Shown here: positions 16,018 through 24,896 of the stretch, one piece after another
Numbering within the stretch: the stretch's first letter is position 1
Layout: every line of letters starts with the position of its first letter
Origin: Chitinophaga fulva
GTDB taxonomy: Bacteria > Bacteroidota > Bacteroidia > Chitinophagales > Chitinophagaceae
Direction: 5' to 3'
Assembly: GCF_012927205.1 (NCBI RefSeq)
Contig: NZ_JABBGC010000003.1
Coordinates: forward strand, 558,001 to 622,000
Length of the DNA: 64,000 nt
Notes under the pieces: generated by a model
The model's input: only the letters and a program-made list of their open reading frames with translations
What the model was told of the DNA's origin: nothing
The model's database searches: none
Translations under genes and position numbers: made by a program

Positions 16018-16473
16018 ATGAACACAAACACAGCCACTGTAGAGACACTCAACGATCTCATCGGCATCAATAACGACCGTATTTCCGGTTATGAAAAGGC
16101 GCTAAAGGACAATAAAGGCAAAGATGCCGACCTGCGGGCGCTTTTCACGCATATGATCGACGAAAGCCGTACCATGCGTAACACACTGGGCAAAGAAGTA
16201 CAGGGCCTCGGCGGAGAAATGGAAACAGGCACCACTACCGGCGGAAAGTTATACCGGGCCTGGATGGAGCTGAAAAGCGTATTTGGCGGTCATGACCGTC
16301 GTGCCATCCTTTCTGATTGTGAAACAGAAGAAGATGCAGCCATGCGCGCCTATTCGCAGGCCTTACAGGAAGAACACCTGCCGGCCTACCTGCGTGAGCT
16401 GCTGACACTGCAGCAGTCGACCCTGAAAACGGAGCACGACAAAATAAAAAGGATGCGTGACGCACAGGCATAG
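16018..16473 (+). CDS. PA2169-family four-helix (DUF2383, ferritin-like) protein
   Basis: 151 residues, all helical, opening VETLNDLIGINNDRISGYEK and ending with a charged helix (TEHDKIKRMRD). The pattern fits the DUF2383/PA2169 four-helix-bundle family, often induced under stress. Acid and histidine residues occur in helices, but a di-iron site cannot be confirmed from the sequence alone. No neighbour shares its strand closely. Confidence 0.8.
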   Translation: MNTNTATVETLNDLIGINNDRISGYEKALKDNKGKDADLRALFTHMIDESRTMRNTLGKEVQGLGGEMETGTTTGGKLYRAWMELKSVFGGHDRRAILSDCETEEDAAMRAYSQALQEEHLPAYLRELLTLQQSTLKTEHDKIKRMRDAQA

Positions 16474-16565
16474 GTACCATCTGCGATATTAAGCCTTTTG
16501 ACGCCAATACTTTAGCAGCGGGATTTTTTATCTTAGCAGTAGCATATCCCAAATTTGAAGCCGTT

Positions 16566-18878
16566 ATGTTACTACTACTGAAAAACCTGCTCCGGCTGGC
16601 TGCGCATCTGCTCAAAGCCATCTGGCTGTTCTTTCCCGGGATTATCTTCCTCCTGCTGATCATCTTCATCTGCTGGTCGCTGGACCAGGGCAAAGACGTG
16701 ATTGTTGCCTATACTGAAAACCACTACCGTGAACGCATCCTGTTTTTCCTTGCCATCGGGTTCTGGGTATACGTGAGCTGGTATTCCTCCCGGATCATCG
16801 CTTACATCAAACGTACCCGCCTGATTGCCGATGTGAAGGACGAAGCCATGATCACCGATGCGGCAGCCGCCAAGGCCTACAGCGATCACAATGAACGTTT
16901 TCCCATCAGCCAGTTTTTCCTGGATGAATTTCCGAGGGTATTGGGCCACTGCTGTTTCCTGCTGCTGGAACTGGCCATGCTGCAATCACCGGTGTTATAC
17001 CACCCGTTCAACAGCACCGTTTGCTGGATTATTTTCGCTACGGTACTTACACTGCTGTATTTTCTCAACCGGCCCCTTAGCCGGCTGTCGATGCAGCCAG
17101 CCTTCCGGAAAGTGTTTATGGTGCTGCTGCTATCGTGGCTGGCCGCCACCATCGCCACCAGCTTCATACCACGTATCAGCATCCTGCTGCTGTTGGCGCT
17201 GCTGGTCCTGTTGCACGCCCTGTTCCTGCTGTATACCCATCTGCGGCGCGTGGAATTGGATATTTCTGCCAGGAAAAGCATGTTGCTCACCCATACTCCG
17301 CTGGACACTGTTATGCGCTACTTTTTTATTCCGCGTACAGAAAAAAGTTTCTTCCGCGGGTTTATTTTGATTGGATGCGCAGCGCTGGTCACCTATGTGG
17401 CCGCTATTTACAGCCTGGGTTTTGCGCGGCGACTGGGGCCATTCCCCTTTCTGTTGCTCGCATTCGGCATGTTGTTGTTATTTGGCAACATTGTCACCGC
17501 CTTGTCTGTCCGCTACCGTATCAGCTTCCATTTTATTTTTGTGGTCACCGCCCTGATTTTCGGGTTGAAGGAAACACATTACGTGAAACTGACCACCGCC
17601 AAAAACGGTAATCACTATGAATCCAGGCCGTCGCTGAACACCTATCTGCGGGCATGGCTGCGTACCCGTCCGATTATGGCCGACAGCAGCTACGATGTAT
17701 ACTTTGTGATGGCCAACGGCGGCGCTTCCCGCTCTGCCTACTGGACCGCGGCCGTACTCGGCGAAATTGAAGACGCCAGTATCCGCGAACATCCGCAGGA
17801 CCGCTTCTCCCGGCACGTGTTCTGCCTCTCCGGCACCTCCGGCGGCGGCGTGGGCGTGGCGACCTTCTTTTCCATGCTGAGAGACAGATCGCACCAGCAG
17901 CCACTGTATGCCAAATCAGCCATGACCTACCTGAAACAGGACTACTTCAGTTATACTTTCACCCGGATGCTGGGACCTGATTTCTTCCGGTATATCATCC
18001 GTACGTCACGGGCGGGCGACAGGGCGGCCGCACTGGAAGAATCTTTCGAACGCAGTGCCGATGTGGCCGGCGATTCGTTATACCGCGTACCTTTCGATGC
18101 CGCACTGTCCACCTTCCCCGCCATGCGGGAAGACACCGTGTTCCTGCCGGTATTATGCATCAACACCACCCGTATGCAGGACGGTAATCCCGGGGTAGTC
18201 ACCAACCTGCAAATGGATGCAGGCATCTTCAACAACCGGGTAGACGTGCTGGGTTTATTACGGAACGACTCCGATATCACCATCACCTCCGGCGCCATAC
18301 TGGGCGCACGGTTCCCTTACCTGAGCCCCGCCGGCAGGATTCAGAACCAGTACTTTGTGGATGGTGGTTACTTTGACAATTCCGGCGCCGGGGTTATCCA
18401 GGAGATCATCCGCGGCATCATCAATATCGGGGAAGATGACAGACATCTGCATGGAGACAGCAGCCAGCTATATCAGCAGATCAGCCGCCTTCATTTCAAA
18501 GTGGTGCACATCACCAACAGTCCCGTTATACCCGGCGAAGAACACTTTCGCTCCGTGGCGCCGGTCAAAAACGATCTCTTCGCACCGGTGCTCACGATCG
18601 CCGGCGCCTATGGCATGCAGACTACGGTCAACGATAAACGGCTTTCCCACTATGTCAGCGATATCAACGATTACTATTACAAGAAAGCATCCTACATACA
18701 AATACCTTTGTATAAAGACAGCCTGGAGTGGCAGCAGGACCCATTAAGAAAAAGGTTCCCCAAAGGAGAACCTTCCTATACTATGAATTGGTTTATGTCA
18801 GATACTACTATCCGGAGAATTAATATACGATTGGCCAATAATCAGGCACTCACCGATTTTATCACCAGCATGAAATAA
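16566..18878 (+). CDS. Membrane-anchored patatin-like phospholipase
   Basis: 770 residues. The first 340 contain about eight hydrophobic segments. The patatin domain follows: glycine-rich anion hole (ANGGASRSAYW), nucleophile elbow G423-T-S425-G-G and catalytic D599 in VDGGYFDNSGAG. The Ser-Asp dyad is intact, so lipid acyl hydrolase activity is likely. Most bacterial patatins are soluble or fused to an outer-membrane barrel; the long inner-membrane region here is less usual. A -7-like TATCTTAG is seen near 16530. The 3' end faces the DUF4349 gene across 24 bases. Confidence 0.85.
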   Translation: MLLLLKNLLRLAAHLLKAIWLFFPGIIFLLLIIFICWSLDQGKDVIVAYTENHYRERILFFLAIGFWVYVSWYSSRIIAYIKRTRLIADVKDEAMITDAAAAKAYSDHNERFPISQFFLDEFPRVLGHCCFLLLELAMLQSPVLYHPFNSTVCWIIFATVLTLLYFLNRPLSRLSMQPAFRKVFMVLLLSWLAATIATSFIPRISILLLLALLVLLHALFLLYTHLRRVELDISARKSMLLTHTPLDTVMRYFFIPRTEKSFFRGFILIGCAALVTYVAAIYSLGFARRLGPFPFLLLAFGMLLLFGNIVTALSVRYRISFHFIFVVTALIFGLKETHYVKLTTAKNGNHYESRPSLNTYLRAWLRTRPIMADSSYDVYFVMANGGASRSAYWTAAVLGEIEDASIREHPQDRFSRHVFCLSGTSGGGVGVATFFSMLRDRSHQQPLYAKSAMTYLKQDYFSYTFTRMLGPDFFRYIIRTSRAGDRAAALEESFERSADVAGDSLYRVPFDAALSTFPAMREDTVFLPVLCINTTRMQDGNPGVVTNLQMDAGIFNNRVDVLGLLRNDSDITITSGAILGARFPYLSPAGRIQNQYFVDGGYFDNSGAGVIQEIIRGIINIGEDDRHLHGDSSQLYQQISRLHFKVVHITNSPVIPGEEHFRSVAPVKNDLFAPVLTIAGAYGMQTTVNDKRLSHYVSDINDYYYKKASYIQIPLYKDSLEWQQDPLRKRFPKGEPSYTMNWFMSDTTIRRINIRLANNQALTDFITSMK

Positions 18879-18902
18879 ATCACAGGCAGATGATTCGGCA
18901 TC

Positions 18903-19802
18903 CTATTTCACAGACATTCTGCGATAGCGTCTGTATCCCAGCCAGCCGAGTATTCCCATGATCACCAGCGGCCATATGTGTATAAAAAACAGGAACAGGT
19001 CACGCAGCAGGTTAGCGCCATCTACTACGGCTGTACGTACTTCTGTACCAAAGCCGGCGCGGGAAACATAATGTGGATTGATCAACGTTTCCGTGCTGGC
19101 AGCCTGCGACTGGAACAGTTCTACTGTAAAGGTGGCATAGGCTACATCATCCAGCAGCTTCAGGTTGGAGATACTTCTGTCTACTTTGGTTTCTTCCTGC
19201 TGATCTTCATATTTCGCTATGTCCAGTGTGGTGGTCTTTTTATCGGCCACCACTTTGGCGGTATGCTGACCTGTCTTTTTATTTTTCAATGCATTGGCCA
19301 GGTAGTTCAACGTATAGTCCTGGTCTGTTTTTGTCCGGTAATCAATAAACACTGCCATGGAAGTAAGTGTGCTCACCACTGAATCCAGGCTGGCCACAGG
19401 CACCCGTAATGTGAGATTGGCCGTAGGTGTGTACAACTGCATTCTTTTCAGTGAGTCCGCAGTATAAGGCAGATCATATTGTCCAGCATACTGATTCTTC
19501 ATTGTGCTTTCCACTACAATGCCCTGTACGGAAGAGACTACCTGTTCCATACGGGTAGAAGCATGGAACACGTCCGTTACGCGGCAACGTACATCGGCCG
19601 TACGCACGCGTTTGCGGGAAGAGGAAGTTAACGCGGACACATCAGCGGGGAAGTCAGTGGAATCTGCCGACGCTACATATTGGCCGGCATTTTTGTCCGC
19701 CGCAGGAGCAGCAGCTTCATCGTGATAACCAGGTTTACTACAGGCTGCGAGGACAACAGCGGGAATAACTAAATAACGGATTGGTATACGCATAAGGGGC
19801 AT
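18903..19802 (-). CDS. DUF4349-family lipoprotein
   Basis: The ATG at 19802, preceded by GGAAAA, gives a lipoprotein signal ending LAAC (C21); a longer frame to 19898 has no merit, and 19793 is an alternative. The mature part has the DUF4349 pattern (TANLTLRVPVASLDSVVSTL, then a helical segment) and one C-terminal membrane helix with a basic tail (GWLGYRRYRR). The function is unknown; a lipid anchor plus a C-terminal helix suggests an envelope role. It is divergent from the lipoprotein gene at 19901 across about 98 bases. Confidence 0.8.
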   Translation of the reverse strand: MPLMRIPIRYLVIPAVVLAACSKPGYHDEAAAPAADKNAGQYVASADSTDFPADVSALTSSSRKRVRTADVRCRVTDVFHASTRMEQVVSSVQGIVVESTMKNQYAGQYDLPYTADSLKRMQLYTPTANLTLRVPVASLDSVVSTLTSMAVFIDYRTKTDQDYTLNYLANALKNKKTGQHTAKVVADKKTTTLDIAKYEDQQEETKVDRSISNLKLLDDVAYATFTVELFQSQAASTETLINPHYVSRAGFGTEVRTAVVDGANLLRDLFLFFIHIWPLVIMGILGWLGYRRYRRMSVK

Positions 19803-19900
19803 TTTTCCGTTTATACCAACAACCGGGAAAAGGTAACCTTGCAGAAATGTTAAAAAAATCACAACCGGAAAAAACAGAGAAATAAAGTTATCTTTCATTA

Positions 19901-20659
19901 ATGAAAAAAATTTTCAACCTTATCGCCACCAGCTTGGGTATACTGATGTTGGGCGCCTGCAGTGAACAAAAAGACTATGGGCCCTTTACAGTCATCACCA
20001 GCAAACAACGGTATAACAACTGGGATACGGGAAGTAAAAACACAGCCTACAATTACCGCATCCGTTATAAAGGACGTAATATCTCACCAGCAGACGTCAC
20101 CAACCGGTCCAACGAATCCGGCTACTACATTGGGGTACAGCCGCTGGACAGCCTGCCCGGCAAGTTACTGGTACACATTGCACAAACATTCAATTTTCCG
20201 GTGTACCTGATTGAAGAACAACAAGGAAAACCACGCTACTGGTTTCTCTACAACAACGGCAACCAGGTCCCTTATCAACTGTTGCAGGGCCGGTACCTGG
20301 TGTATGAAAAAGAATTCACACCTGAAGAAGGGTATTTTCAAAATATCATTTTTGATCTGGCGGCAGACAAACAACAACCTTACCGCATGCCGGTATCTTC
20401 CGCGGCATATGATGTATCTCCCGACCAGCGTGCCATTGCGGCGATCAGTGGTTTCTTCGACAAAGACAGCTGCCGGATCAATACTATCTCACTATCAGAT
20501 AACAGCATTACCAGTGAGCCGCTGCCTTTCGCACTGCAACAGCTTTTTCGCGAAAAGCTCAATGACCGTATGACTGCCACTGAGCGCAAAGCTTTATTTG
20601 ACCGCTATTTCCAATGGAAAGAACAAAACGGCCAATACCGTGCTGTACGCAAACCTTAG
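19901..20659 (+). CDS. Hypothetical lipoprotein
   Basis: 252 residues starting MKKIFNLIATSLGILMLGAC, a typical lipobox. The mature region shows regular beta-strand segments (YNYRIRYKGRNISPADVT, YFQNIIFDLAADKQQPYR) reminiscent of a small propeller-like or sandwich protein. I do not recognise a family. The stop shares four bases (TTAG) with the convergent AraC gene. Confidence 0.7.
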   Translation: MKKIFNLIATSLGILMLGACSEQKDYGPFTVITSKQRYNNWDTGSKNTAYNYRIRYKGRNISPADVTNRSNESGYYIGVQPLDSLPGKLLVHIAQTFNFPVYLIEEQQGKPRYWFLYNNGNQVPYQLLQGRYLVYEKEFTPEEGYFQNIIFDLAADKQQPYRMPVSSAAYDVSPDQRAIAAISGFFDKDSCRINTISLSDNSITSEPLPFALQQLFREKLNDRMTATERKALFDRYFQWKEQNGQYRAVRKP

Positions 20660-21630
20660 TCAATCCGCGAAGGACTTACCCCAAAATGTTTGCTGAATTC
20701 TTTACTGAAATGCTGTACAGTCGTATATCCCGCTTCATAGGCCACCGCCGTTACCGATAACTCCTTTTTCTTCAGCAGCTGCCATGCCAGCTCCAAACGA
20801 TGCTCTCTCAGATAACCGAATACACTGTTGTTAAATACTTTCCTGAAGCCTGCTTTCAGTTTAAATTCATTGAGGCCCGTTTGCCGCGCCAGTTGGCCCA
20901 GTGAAGGAGGATGATGAATATCGGTCAACAAACATTCCCGTGCTGCATGTATTTTTCGTATATCCGTTTCAGATAGTTTTATATTTGTCTTTGTCATCTG
21001 CTGCTTTAATTCCTGTTGTTCGCAACGGAGCAGCAGCAGTTCCAGTGCTTTGGTTTGCAGGTACAGGTCTTTCATCGTGCCCTGAAAGCGGCAGGTATTA
21101 ATGTCGTGTAAGACGCATTGCATCTGCCGGGTAACAGGCAGATTCTCTTTATGTTCCCATTCTTTTCCGGCCACCATATTATCAGCCACCTGGTATAGTA
21201 CAGGCCCTGCATGTTCCGCCAGTTGCAGGAAACGTTCAGGTGCGAATCCGATCAGCAGCAACTGCAGGTTCTGTTGTTGATAGAAAACGCTGGTTTGTGG
21301 ATTATACGGATTCCGGAAGAAGTTATGCTGCCCCTGGGCGAAGCTGTGCGTAACCCGGCTGTCATGGCCTGTAGCCGCGATTTTTCCCTGCTGAACAAAC
21401 ACCATTCCGGGAATAGGCGCGTCCGGTCCGCTGGTGACATACAGATCTTCCCGTACGTTAATATTACAATGCGCCACGTGTATGCCGTCGTAGTAGTGCT
21501 GCTGTAAATCGATGTCCCAGAAAGGCAGCCGTAGTTGTCTTTCTGTTGTCTGCATTACTTCCGGCAGCCGCATGCTGTTCTGCTCTACATATAGTATATC
21601 TCCGGTGTTGTTCCTGAAAGTATTCGCCAT
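20656..21630 (-). CDS. AraC-family transcriptional regulator
   Basis: 324 residues. The last 100 hold two helix-turn-helix motifs typical of AraC: SLGQLARQTGLNEFKLKAGFRKVF, abbreviated here as the first HTH, and SVTAVAYEAGYTTVQHF for the second. The N-terminal 200 residues are a beta-rich sensing domain. The target and ligand are unknown; no adjacent catabolic gene is obvious. Confidence 0.9.
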   Translation of the reverse strand: MANTFRNNTGDILYVEQNSMRLPEVMQTTERQLRLPFWDIDLQQHYYDGIHVAHCNINVREDLYVTSGPDAPIPGMVFVQQGKIAATGHDSRVTHSFAQGQHNFFRNPYNPQTSVFYQQQNLQLLLIGFAPERFLQLAEHAGPVLYQVADNMVAGKEWEHKENLPVTRQMQCVLHDINTCRFQGTMKDLYLQTKALELLLLRCEQQELKQQMTKTNIKLSETDIRKIHAARECLLTDIHHPPSLGQLARQTGLNEFKLKAGFRKVFNNSVFGYLREHRLELAWQLLKKKELSVTAVAYEAGYTTVQHFSKEFSKHFGVSPSRID

Positions 21631-21781
21631 AAAAAATCCGTTTAGCGTAAAAGTCTATCCGTTTGCCGCAACACGATGCTGTGTAATTGTTGTCTTTTTG
21701 TGTTGGGCAGCGGTCGTGGTACCGACACTTCAGCGGGCAGTTACCCTGCGCGGTGACGCTGCTTTAACTTTTTTTTAACCA

Positions 21782-22597
21782 ATGAATATGAAATACAGGA
21801 CATCTCCTGACGGTTTAGCGTGGTTCATTTATTTTCTGTTATACCGGGTGATGCGCTATCGCTATACGGAGGTGATACAGAATCTGTCGCGTTCCTTTCC
21901 GGAGAAATCGTATGGGGAGATCAAGCGGATAGCCGTGGATTTTTACCGGCATTTCAGCCGGCTTTTCGCAGAGATACCGGTGTTGATGATGGTGCCGCGG
22001 CGCCGTATCCGTCAGCGGTTGGTGCTGCGTAATTCCTGGCTGATCGAGGAGTATGAGGCACAGGGGCGGCCGGTAATTATTATGCTGGGACATTATGGTA
22101 ATTGGGAATGTATGTCGTTGTTGCCGCCCTTGTTGCGCTGTCCGGTATATGCGGTATTCAAACCGCTGAGCAACCGCTTTTTCGACCGGCTGATGAAGCG
22201 GGTACGTTCCCGCTTTGGGCTGCGGATGTTGGCGATGGACGAGGCTCCCCGCCATTTGCTGCATCACAGCGTGCCCGGGGCTTACATCTTTATCGCCGAC
22301 CAGTCTGCGCCACATAGCAAACATGTAGTGGATTTTCTGCATCAGCCTACACGGGTGATCACCGGTGCAGAGCGGCTGGCCAAAGCGGTGGATGCTGCGG
22401 TGGTATATGCCGTCATTCATAGGCGGAAAACCCGCCAGTGGGAGATCTCATTTTCTTTAATCACAGATCAACCCGCTGCCATGGCGCCTTTTGAGATCAC
22501 CCGGATTTTTAACGCCCGCCTGGAAAAGGACATCCGCCAGTCGCCCGCCTACTGGCTGTGGACCCACCGGCGCTGGAAAACAAACCTACGCTCATGA
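21782..22597 (+). CDS. Lipid A-type (LpxL/HtrB-like) lysophospholipid acyltransferase
   Basis: 271 residues. The HX4D/E motif is H104-YGNW-E109 in GHYGNWE, with later family signatures ADQSAP and TGAERLAKA. These enzymes add secondary acyl chains to lipid A or related lipids from acyl-ACP on the inner membrane. It is slightly shorter than typical LpxL, mainly at the N-terminus. The stop overlaps the start of a 38-residue membrane-peptide gene (ATGA). Confidence 0.83.
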   Translation: MNMKYRTSPDGLAWFIYFLLYRVMRYRYTEVIQNLSRSFPEKSYGEIKRIAVDFYRHFSRLFAEIPVLMMVPRRRIRQRLVLRNSWLIEEYEAQGRPVIIMLGHYGNWECMSLLPPLLRCPVYAVFKPLSNRFFDRLMKRVRSRFGLRMLAMDEAPRHLLHHSVPGAYIFIADQSAPHSKHVVDFLHQPTRVITGAERLAKAVDAAVVYAVIHRRKTRQWEISFSLITDQPAAMAPFEITRIFNARLEKDIRQSPAYWLWTHRRWKTNLRS

Positions 22598-22710
22598 ATA
22601 CACTATTTTTTATGCTTGCCTGCCTGGTTTTGGCAGGCCTGGCTTTTGTACTGATGCTGGCAGCATTGCTGTACCTTGTTATGATACAACATCAGGATAG
22701 CCCACAATAA
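22594..22710 (+). CDS. 38-residue single-helix membrane peptide coupled to the acyltransferase
   Basis: The ATG overlaps the acyltransferase TGA. The peptide begins MNTLFFMLACLVLAGLAFVL and continues with hydrophobic residues to a short polar tail ending HQDSPQ, so it is essentially one membrane helix. The strict ATGA overlap and the strong terminator right after its stop support real translation. It might regulate or anchor the acyltransferase; that is inference. Confidence 0.55.
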   Translation: MNTLFFMLACLVLAGLAFVLMLAALLYLVMIQHQDSPQ

Positions 22711-22766
22711 AAAAGCTGCTGGCTTCCGGCGGGGGATAGTCCTCCGCTGGCAGCCAGCAGCTTTTT
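22710..22766. terminator. Bidirectional rho-independent terminator
   Basis: AAAAAGCTGCTGGCT (22710-22724) pairs perfectly with AGCCAGCAGCTTTTT (22752-22766), and the inner bases continue the stem to a TAG loop with two wobble pairs. A-rich and T-rich ends on the two sides suit both convergent transcripts. Confidence 0.88.
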
Positions 22767-22783
22767 AAATATAATATACAGCG

Positions 22784-23257
22784 TTATTTTACCAGTTTCA
22801 CCCGTACCGCGTTGGGGCCTTTGTGTCCCATTTCCACTTCAAAAGTGACTTTGGAATTTTCCCGCACCCGGTCCAGCAACCCATTGATATGCACGAAGAT
22901 GCTTTCCTGTGTTCGCTGGTCTTTGATAAAGCCGTAACCTTTGGATTCATTGAAGAAAGTGACTGTTCCTGTACGGATCAGGCTGACAGGTTCTCCTTCT
23001 GCCTGCCGCGCCACGCCAATCTGAATGTCTTCCAGGTTGACTTCTTTCTTTCTGCTGGGGTCAGGAGGCGTAGAGGTGATGTTACCATCCTCATCGATGT
23101 AGGCCATCATGTCTTCCAGACTTTTGCCTTTTTTACTGTTCGCCTGTCTTTCCTCTTTTTTCTCCTGTTTTTCCTTCTGTTTTTGCAGTTTTCTTTTTTC
23201 TACTTCTTTTTTACTGAGATTTTCCTTTTTACCGGAGTTTTCTGATGACTTATTCAT
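22784..23257 (-). CDS. Cold-shock domain protein with charged N-terminal extension
   Basis: 157 residues. The first 45 are dominated by Lys, Glu and Gln (coiled or disordered). Residues about 92-156 are a cold-shock domain with RNP1 KGYGFI and RNP2 IFVHI, preceded by GTVTFFNES. It should bind single-stranded RNA or DNA. The lysine-rich extension is a common Bacteroidota variant. A candidate -7 box TATCTTCG is at 23321-23328 on the minus strand, giving a leader of about 60 bases. Confidence 0.9.
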   Translation of the reverse strand: MNKSSENSGKKENLSKKEVEKRKLQKQKEKQEKKEERQANSKKGKSLEDMMAYIDEDGNITSTPPDPSRKKEVNLEDIQIGVARQAEGEPVSLIRTGTVTFFNESKGYGFIKDQRTQESIFVHINGLLDRVRENSKVTFEVEMGHKGPNAVRVKLVK

Positions 23258-23464
23258 AATTTTTCATTTGCCGGTAAATGGTTTCCCGTTCAGTTTTTTA
23301 AAGGTTGCATTTACCTTCCTCGAAGATACAAAAAAATTGCATACTACCACACATCTCAAAGACGCTATCAGCAAAGGTTTCATGATAACCGTAAAATCCG
23401 GAAAAACGCATGAAATATAAACATATATATTAACCAGCCCCGGGAGACCCAAAAGCGGGTGTGT

Positions 23465-23896
23465 TTACATCAGGATACCCCATTCGTCGTCCCGCTCCGG
23501 ATAGTCTTTGAACTTCTCCTCTCCGCCCCTGTCTTTCCAGTCGGAATCGATGACCAGCTTGGAGCTGATACCGCCGCGGGGGTTGCATACGAGGGTCAGC
23601 CGCAGCCTGTCGGGCTGATAAGCTTCCGTCATATGATCATATATAATGTTGATCAGGCGTTCGTAGGACACGATGATATCCCGGAGGTGATAAACATAAT
23701 GCTTCAGCGATTTCAGTTCGATGATTTTACCTTTTGGATAGAAAGTAATGTACAGTTTAGCGAAATCCGGCTGTTCATGTACCCCGAGAAAAGTGAATTC
23801 AGGTACTTTTATTTTCATTTCATATTTCTCTTTCGATGGGTTGGGCAGCCCCTTCAGGATAGTTTTATCTATCTGCTGGTACAGTTTTTTTGTCAT
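23465..23896 (-). CDS. QueF-like T-fold protein lacking the catalytic cysteine
   Basis: 143 residues aligning by eye with unimodular QueF (preQ0 reductase). EFTFLGVHEQPDF matches the QueF segment that contains the catalytic Cys, but Gly38 stands in its place with one residue deleted. The QueF motif is present as E60-L-K-S-L-K, and CNPRGGI matches FTPRGGI. Asp44 (general acid) and Glu79 (substrate contact) are kept; the neighbouring catalytic-site His is Tyr78. Nitrile reduction needs the Cys thioimide, so reductase activity is unlikely. It could bind a deazapurine or have another role. No other queuosine gene is in the window. Confidence 0.72.
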   Translation of the reverse strand: MTKKLYQQIDKTILKGLPNPSKEKYEMKIKVPEFTFLGVHEQPDFAKLYITFYPKGKIIELKSLKHYVYHLRDIIVSYERLINIIYDHMTEAYQPDRLRLTLVCNPRGGISSKLVIDSDWKDRGGEEKFKDYPERDDEWGILM

Positions 23897-23932
23897 AATG
23901 GTTGATTAAACAATTTTTTTATAGGTTGATGA

Positions 23933-24778
23933 TTAGATCCCCGCAAGGATGCTTTTAAATACGTCCAATTGCTCACCGCAGTCCGGGCAGCGGGCCGTGC
24001 CGAACAGGTAAGGCCAGTGGGTCTTTAGGGTGCGCATGTCCAGCTGCGAGCCGAAATGGTAGCCCCAGGCGTAACTGTTGGCGTCTGTGATGGTAACGCC
24101 ATCCCAGGCCGGCGTTTGGTCCGGGTGAGGTGTAATCAGCGTACCCTCCTGTTCCTTGTGAAATACGGGGTCTTCCCGGAAAAAAACCAGCTGGTCCCCT
24201 TTGGGCCATACAAAAGTATCCGTGCCGCAGGATTCACAATGCGCCATATACTCCTCTCCTCCATAATAGCGGATAAAAACGCGGGCAAAGGCACGTTGTC
24301 CGTGAGCCACGGCCATGGCCGCGAAGAAATAGTTCCGGTCGCTTTCTTCCATATGGTCCCGGGCTTCGGGCAACAGGGCTGCACACAACGCAGGCAGCTG
24401 CTGCAGGGCCTGCAGGTAGTCATTGTAAATACCGCGTACCTGCTCCGGTGTGAGCTGGGTATTATCCCGGTATTCCGCCGGGATGGTATTCTGCAGGGGC
24501 TCATTGGCATCTTCTGCGATCAGCACCGCCAGGCTGCAGAGGATATCTGCCTGCATTTCCGGATCGGCGCCGTTGGCCACCAGCTCCAGCAGATGGGGAA
24601 TAGCCGCGAAAGTATTTTCGTACAGGGTATCCTGATGGTAGATCCGCTCCCAGATAATTTCATCCAGCAACTCTTTGGAGTAGGCAGACTTTAATTCAGC
24701 AATGGCTTCGGGCAGATTTTCATCGATACCGTATGGACCGCCTAGGAACTGCCAGGCCCTGTCATCGAGTGTTAACAT
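23933..24778 (-). CDS. Helical-repeat protein with split zinc-ribbon cysteines
   Basis: 281 residues from the preferred ATG at 24778. Helical ARM/HEAT-like segments fill the first half (LYENTFAAIPHLLELVANG, MQADILCSLAVLIAED). Two CxxC pairs, CESC near 181 and CPDC near 264, could form one zinc ribbon. I do not recognise a named family. The earlier ATG at 24793 lies upstream of the -7 box TATCTTGC, so the shorter form is favoured. Confidence 0.65.
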   Translation of the reverse strand: MLTLDDRAWQFLGGPYGIDENLPEAIAELKSAYSKELLDEIIWERIYHQDTLYENTFAAIPHLLELVANGADPEMQADILCSLAVLIAEDANEPLQNTIPAEYRDNTQLTPEQVRGIYNDYLQALQQLPALCAALLPEARDHMEESDRNYFFAAMAVAHGQRAFARVFIRYYGGEEYMAHCESCGTDTFVWPKGDQLVFFREDPVFHKEQEGTLITPHPDQTPAWDGVTITDANSYAWGYHFGSQLDMRTLKTHWPYLFGTARCPDCGEQLDVFKSILAGI

Positions 24779-24782
24779 GGGG

Positions 24783-24790
24783 GCAAGATA
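24783..24790 (-). promoter_or_regulatory. Candidate -7 box, leaderless-type, for the helical-repeat gene
   Basis: The minus strand reads TATCTTGC, close to TAnnTTTG, ending four bases before the preferred ATG. Confidence 0.3.
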
Positions 24791-24896
24791 CACATCTCCC
24801 TAAAAAAGAAAAACAGGGAGAGCAACATCATTTTGTAAATACCGGCTGTTTGTATTATTTTCATACCACGCTCCTGTTATATCAACAAGACCACTT

